8,819 nt of DNA from an uncultured bacterium (GTDB taxonomy: Bacteria > Cyanobacteriota > Vampirovibrionia > Gastranaerophilales > Gastranaerophilaceae): positions 1 through 8,819 of the forward strand of contig CASGAK010000067.1 in NCBI GenBank assembly GCA_949299435.1, in the 5' to 3' direction. A program made the position numbers and the translations under genes. Shown here piece after piece: positions 5,860 through 8,819 of this stretch. Position 1 is the stretch's first letter, and every line of letters begins with the position of its first letter. The notes beneath the pieces are model-generated. The model did no database searches. It was not told where the DNA came from and saw only the letters and a list, made by a program, of their open reading frames with translations.

Positions 5860-6774
5860 CTAATCAAAAAGTGCATTGATAAATTCTTCACTGTTAAAAC
5901 TTTTCAAATCTTCCATTTTTTCGCCGACGCCTATTAATTTTACGGGCAATTTCATTTCTTTTGCGACAGCTAAAACTATCGCACCTTTTGCAGATCCGTC
6001 CAACTTCGTCAAGGCAACTGATGTAAGGTTCACCGCTTCTTGAAAAACTTTTGCCTGCTGCAGACCGTTTTGACCTGTATTAGCGTCAAGTACAAGCATT
6101 GTTTCTCGCAAATTTTCAGAAGCGTTCTTATCAATTACAGATTTAATTTTTGACAATTCTTCCATCAAGTTGAATTTATTTTGCAATCTGCCTGCCGTAT
6201 CAACTAAAACTACATCATAATTTTCTTTTTTAGCCTTTTGGATTGCTTCATACACAACAGATGCAGGATCTGCTTTATCTCTGCGAACGATATCAGCACC
6301 TGCTCTTTTGGACCAAATATCCAATTGCTCCTCTGCTGCAGCTCTAAAAGTATCAGCCGCTGCTATCAATACACGCTTATTTTCATTTTTAAATTTATAT
6401 GCGAGCTTTCCGATTAAAGTCGTTTTTCCAACTCCGTTTACACCGCAAATAAAATATATATTCAGGTCATCATCTTTATAATATAAATTTGTATCACCTG
6501 CAGATTTTAATGTATTAAAAAATTCCTTTTCCAAATAATGTTTAACATCAAGAGGTTTAATTTTGTCCTGTGAACGTAATTTATCAACAAGTTCAATGGC
6601 ATAGTTTACGCCTAAATCAGCACTTATCAATAAATCTTCCATATCATCAAGGACAAAATCAGAAAATTCTTCCTCTTGTTCCACCGCTTCTACAACATTT
6701 CCAACAAGGTTTTGAGCCGTGTTGGAAATAGTTTGTTTTAAATTATTAAATTTATCGGAAAAAAACTTAAACAT
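5860..6774 (-). CDS. ftsY: Signal recognition particle receptor FtsY
   Basis: FtsY is the membrane-associated GTPase that docks ribosome-SRP complexes at the SecYEG translocon. The 304 residues contain the NG domain: a helical N domain (~35-95), P-loop GVNGVGKTT (111-119), DTFRAAAEEQL (141-151, the FtsY/Ffh-specific insertion box region), DTAGR (192-196), TKLDGSAKG (256-264) and GVGE (282-285). The long acidic A domain of E. coli FtsY is absent; only an amphipathic N-terminal stretch (MFKFFSDKFNNLKQ...) precedes the N domain, as is usual for short bacterial forms. The ATG overlaps the nusB stop as TAATG, indicating coupled translation. The M14 peptidase follows 21 nt downstream. Ffh is excluded because there is no C-terminal M domain. 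Confidence 0.97.
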   Translation of the reverse strand: MFKFFSDKFNNLKQTISNTAQNLVGNVVEAVEQEEEFSDFVLDDMEDLLISADLGVNYAIELVDKLRSQDKIKPLDVKHYLEKEFFNTLKSAGDTNLYYKDDDLNIYFICGVNGVGKTTLIGKLAYKFKNENKRVLIAAADTFRAAAEEQLDIWSKRAGADIVRRDKADPASVVYEAIQKAKKENYDVVLVDTAGRLQNKFNLMEELSKIKSVIDKNASENLRETMLVLDANTGQNGLQQAKVFQEAVNLTSVALTKLDGSAKGAIVLAVAKEMKLPVKLIGVGEKMEDLKSFNSEEFINALFD

Positions 6775-7433
6775 TAATTTAGTCCGTTTTCAACTATTAC
6801 CTTTGCTAAAATTCCGTTGATAAACGATGCACTGTCATCTGTAGAGTATTTTTTAGCTAATTCTAAGGCTTCATCTACGACAACTTTCATTGGAGCATCT
6901 TTTATGTATAAAAGCTCTACAATTGCAATTCTAAGGATATCTTTATCCATTTTTACAAGACGTTGCAAGTCCCAATTTTTCGCATGCTTTTGAATGATAT
7001 CGTCAATTTCTTTATGATGTTTTTGGAAATATTCAGCAATATCAATTGCATAACTTTTTACTTCATTTTGAGAGTCTAATGTTGTAAATTCTGCGATTTC
7101 AAGTGCTAATAGAGCTTTATCAGCGATTTCAATCATTTCATTAACTCTTGCTGACATTTCAGATGTCATAACTATCGGCACCGGAACATTTGCGACACCA
7201 AGTGGTCTGTTTAAATTAGTTTCATGTTCTGCTTCGTAGGTGTCAATTTCATCTCGCATTGCGACAAGTGCTCCTACTGCTATTTTTAATTCATCACTTG
7301 CATTGCTTGTCAAAATTCTTACTGATTTTAAAATAATATCTTCTAAATCAGATTTTGAATAATTTGCAATTTTTTTATCAAATTGTGAAAATAATATAAA
7401 TGCCAATTCTCTGGCTGCTCTTCGAGCTTGCAT
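6774..7433 (-). CDS. nusB: Transcription antitermination factor NusB, enlarged form
   Basis: NusB pairs with NusE (S10) to bind boxA RNA during rRNA transcription antitermination. The start MQARRAARELAFILFSQ is the RNA-binding N-terminal helix of the family, and the C-terminal half has the expected pattern: NWDLQRLVKMDKDILRIAIVELL (~153-175), DAPMKVVVDEALELAKKYSTDDSASFINGIL (~179-209). At 219 residues it is far longer than the E. coli protein (139). The extra ~70 residues (about 45-120) lie between the N- and C-terminal helical halves and look helical, with a proline-containing NRPLGVANVPVP segment. Cyanobacterial NusB proteins are, as I recall, similarly enlarged. AGAGGT is 7 nt before the ATG. 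The stop overlaps the ftsY start (TAATG). Confidence 0.93.
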   Translation of the reverse strand: MQARRAARELAFILFSQFDKKIANYSKSDLEDIILKSVRILTSNASDELKIAVGALVAMRDEIDTYEAEHETNLNRPLGVANVPVPIVMTSEMSARVNEMIEIADKALLALEIAEFTTLDSQNEVKSYAIDIAEYFQKHHKEIDDIIQKHAKNWDLQRLVKMDKDILRIAIVELLYIKDAPMKVVVDEALELAKKYSTDDSASFINGILAKVIVENGLN

Positions 7434-7479
7434 ATATAATACCTCTTTGCTATAAATTTATCTTGTTCTACACGAAAAA

Positions 7480-7508
7480 ATGCTATCATGAAAAATTTTC
7501 AACGACAA
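7480..7508 (-). promoter_or_regulatory. Candidate promoter of the nusB-ftsY-M14 transcript
   Basis: On the minus strand TTGTCG (7503-7508; 4 of 6) and TAGCAT (7480-7485; 4 of 6), 17 bp apart, with TGA directly before the -10 forming an extended TGn element. The leader would be about 40 nt. It is the best match in the 206-bp lipA-nusB spacer, though hexamer similarity is moderate. Confidence 0.4.
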
Positions 7509-7581
7509 GAGAATTTTTTTAATTAAATAAACAAAATTTATTATTTTATAAAAGCCGACAATCACTATTTACTCTTATAAA

Positions 7582-7600
7582 TGCACTACCCAAAAGTGCA
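7582..7600 (-). terminator. Weak hairpin downstream of lipA
   Basis: TGCACT (7582-7587) and AGTGCA (7595-7600) form a 6-bp stem with a 7-nt loop. Read on the minus strand, the stem is followed by TTTATAAG, a very short U stretch. It lies about 40 nt past the lipA stop. It could end the lipA transcript inefficiently; alternatively lipA reads through into nusB. Confidence 0.3.
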
Positions 7601-7619
7601 ATCTAATCTACCATTTGCG

Positions 7620-7631
7620 TTTTTTTTTTTT
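7620..7631. repeat. Homopolymer of 12 T
   Basis: Twelve consecutive Ts on the plus strand (As in the lipA mRNA), starting 8 bp past the lipA stop codon. It is the longest single-base run in the window and is non-coding. Such runs are prone to slippage and sequencing error. Confidence 0.9.
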
Positions 7632-7639
7632 CGGACAAT

Positions 7640-8482
7640 TTACACAAGCTCGGCTGCTCTATAGGAACTCCTTACCAAAGGTCCTATTTGATAATGTTCA
7701 AAACCTGTTTTTCTCGCCAATTCTTTTAATAATTCAAATTCTTCAAGTGTATAATATTTTGCAACTTCCAAATGTTGTTTAGAAGGCTGAATATATTGAC
7801 CAATCGTTAATATATCTACCCCGACAGATTTCAAATCGTTCAATGTTTCTTCTATTTGCTCAAAAGTTTCTCCTAGTCCTACCATCAGACCTGATTTTGT
7901 TATAATATCACTGTTAGTTTTGATATATTTCAAAACCTCTATTGAACAATCGTAATTTCCCTGTGGTCTTGCCAATCTAAACAGTACTTTCACAGTTTCT
8001 ATATTATGGTTAAAAACTTCAGGGTGTGCTTTGATAATTTTATCTAAAGCAACTATATCACCTTTAAAATCAGGGGTTAATATTTCTATTTTAACATCAG
8101 GTGAAAGTTTTCTGATTTCATAAATACAATTTGCGAAATGCTCAGCTCCGCCATCTGACAAATCGTCACGAGTTACAGATGTAATAACTGAATATTTTAG
8201 CCCTAAATCTTTAACAGCTTTTGCAATATGTAACGGTTCTTTAACATCTAAAGGCTCCGGTTTTTGACAAGTTATATTACAATATCTGCAGTTGCGAGTA
8301 CAAGCATTACCCATAATTAAAAAAGTAGCTGTATTACAAGTATAGCACTCGTTTTTGTTCGGGCATCTTGCATTTTCACAGACAGTATTTAAGCAATTTT
8401 CCCGCAAAATTTTTCTGACATTTCGAGTTTTTTCGGTGTCAATAATCGGTCTTTTTAAATAATCAGGCAATCTTTTTTGCAT
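7640..8482 (-). CDS. lipA: Lipoyl synthase (radical SAM)
   Basis: LipA inserts two sulfur atoms into the octanoyl chain carried on lipoyl domains, finishing lipoate synthesis for 2-oxoacid dehydrogenases and the glycine cleavage system. Both iron-sulfur motifs are intact: the auxiliary cluster C-x4-C-x5-C at Cys35, Cys40 and Cys46, and the radical SAM C-x3-C-x2-C at Cys61, Cys65 and Cys68. The C-terminal RSSY (271-274), whose serine ligates the auxiliary cluster, is also present. SVTRDDLSDGGAEHFA (102-117), the NHNIET segment (158-163) and LARPQG (170-175) are family signatures. At 280 residues it is somewhat shorter than E. coli LipA (321), missing mainly N-terminal extension. No good Shine-Dalgarno precedes the ATG; the alternative Met is inside the conserved core. 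No lipB or lplA is in the window. It is divergent from the secreted protein gene at 8539. Confidence 0.97.
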   Translation of the reverse strand: MQKRLPDYLKRPIIDTEKTRNVRKILRENCLNTVCENARCPNKNECYTCNTATFLIMGNACTRNCRYCNITCQKPEPLDVKEPLHIAKAVKDLGLKYSVITSVTRDDLSDGGAEHFANCIYEIRKLSPDVKIEILTPDFKGDIVALDKIIKAHPEVFNHNIETVKVLFRLARPQGNYDCSIEVLKYIKTNSDIITKSGLMVGLGETFEQIEETLNDLKSVGVDILTIGQYIQPSKQHLEVAKYYTLEEFELLKELARKTGFEHYQIGPLVRSSYRAAELV

Positions 8483-8508
8483 AAAACACTTACTTTTTTT
8501 TAATTTGT

Positions 8509-8537
8509 ATTATATAATAAAAGAACAAGGAGGTAAA
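8509..8537 (-). promoter_or_regulatory. Candidate promoter of lipA
   Basis: On the minus strand TTTACC (8532-8537; 4 of 6) and a perfect TATAAT (8509-8514) are separated by 17 bp. The leader would be about 19 nt. The -35 coincides with the ribosome binding site of the divergent gene, and the -10 shares two bases with that gene's own -10. Confidence 0.45.
8513..8518 (+). promoter_or_regulatory. Candidate -10 element of the divergent secreted-protein gene
   Basis: A perfect TATAAT on the plus strand, part of the 10-bp palindrome ATTATATAAT (8509-8518). The best -35 position (TTACTT, 8490-8495) is poor. Transcription would begin near 8525, two bases before AAGGAGGT. Confidence 0.4.
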
Positions 8538-8538
8538 T

Positions 8539-8819
8539 ATGAAAAAAATAATTTTAATACTATGTCTTCTTGCATTCACTAACGCAGCTTATGCAGAAGC
8601 TAATTATAACAGAACTTCAAGTCCGCTTTCTGTCGGACAGACTGATAAATATTTTAAAGATTTAAACTCTTGGGATTCTAGCAATTTATATGTACCTGGA
8701 CAACCTTATAATTATGATCCTCAAGTTTATGGAACAACAGGACCAAATAAAAATACACAACCCAACGGACATTATGAATACAGAACTGTAGAAACAACTA
8801 CTGCAGGACAAACTGCCAC
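8539..8819 (+). CDS. Secreted protein of unknown function, N-terminal part (cut by window edge)
   Basis: The open frame runs from ATG 8539 to the right edge without a stop (93 codons plus two bases). The first 19 residues are a Sec signal peptide: MKK, a hydrophobic core (IILILCLLAF) and AYA before the likely cut ahead of Glu20. The single cysteine at residue 9 is too early for a normal lipobox. The mature part seen is poor in hydrophobic residues and rich in Asn, Thr, Tyr, Pro, Gly and Gln (VPGQPYNYDPQVYGTTGPN, then TQPNGHYEYRTVETTTAGQ), suggesting an extended or repetitive surface or periplasmic segment. I recognise no family. A near-perfect AAGGAGGT (8527-8534) lies 4 nt before the ATG, the strongest ribosome site in the window. 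Confidence 0.75.
   Translation, partial: MKKIILILCLLAFTNAAYAEANYNRTSSPLSVGQTDKYFKDLNSWDSSNLYVPGQPYNYDPQVYGTTGPNKNTQPNGHYEYRTVETTTAGQTA

Noticed and set aside
7582..7631. Plus-strand terminator formed by the TGCACT hairpin and the 12-T run
   Set aside because: The hairpin is 19 bp away from the T-run, only a 4-bp GCAA/TTGC pairing lies adjacent, and no plus-strand gene is upstream to terminate.

Overview
The window is an AT-rich bacterial chromosome segment, densely coded and mostly housekeeping. Nothing in it looks like a phage, insertion sequence, CRISPR array or RNA gene. My best guess for the source is a non-photosynthetic relative of cyanobacteria (Melainabacteria/Vampirovibrionia, Gastranaerophilales type). 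Three things suggest this: an enlarged NusB, a nusB-ftsY pair of the kind I recall from cyanobacteria, and a prepilin N-terminus (AFTMAEVMITLGIIGIVAA) of the style abundant in Gastranaerophilales genomes. This is inference from memory and has not been searched.

Layout. Positions 1-2295 hold a leftward cluster, in transcription order: a small XRE-type regulator, a secreted SpoIID/LytB-type peptidoglycan enzyme with an apparent extra C-terminal beta-sandwich domain, and the start of murJ (lipid II flippase), cut by the window edge. Divergent from it is a rightward type IV prepilin-like gene (2379-3134). It converges on leftward cysS (3158-4531), and a 12-bp hairpin lies at the junction. Divergent from cysS is a 177-residue unknown protein with an EF-hand-like loop (4678-5211). 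It converges, with a 6-bp gap, on the end of a second leftward cluster: nusB, ftsY and an M14 zinc carboxypeptidase/MpaA-like amidase (7433 down to 5218), with nusB and ftsY overlapping as TAATG. Upstream of nusB is a 206-bp spacer (7434-7639) with a weak hairpin, a candidate promoter and a 12-T run, and no gene that I can see. Leftward lipA (lipoyl synthase) follows. Divergent from lipA is a secreted protein of unknown function, truncated at the right edge.

How the genes relate. Two parts of the window bear on the envelope: SpoIID-MurJ (glycan cleavage and precursor export) and the M14 peptidase (probably acting on murein peptides or another short peptide). ftsY directs membrane-protein insertion. 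nusB, cysS and lipA are core expression and cofactor genes. Several starts have clear Shine-Dalgarno sequences (murJ, cysS, nusB, M14, the 177-residue protein and the last gene). The XRE, spoIID and prepilin genes have none; each has a -10-like hexamer 6-13 nt before its ATG, raising the possibility of leaderless or near-leaderless transcripts.

I do not see a convincing novel multi-gene system. The most useful leads are the XRE-SpoIID-MurJ cluster, the SpoIID C-terminal domain, and the 177-residue protein.
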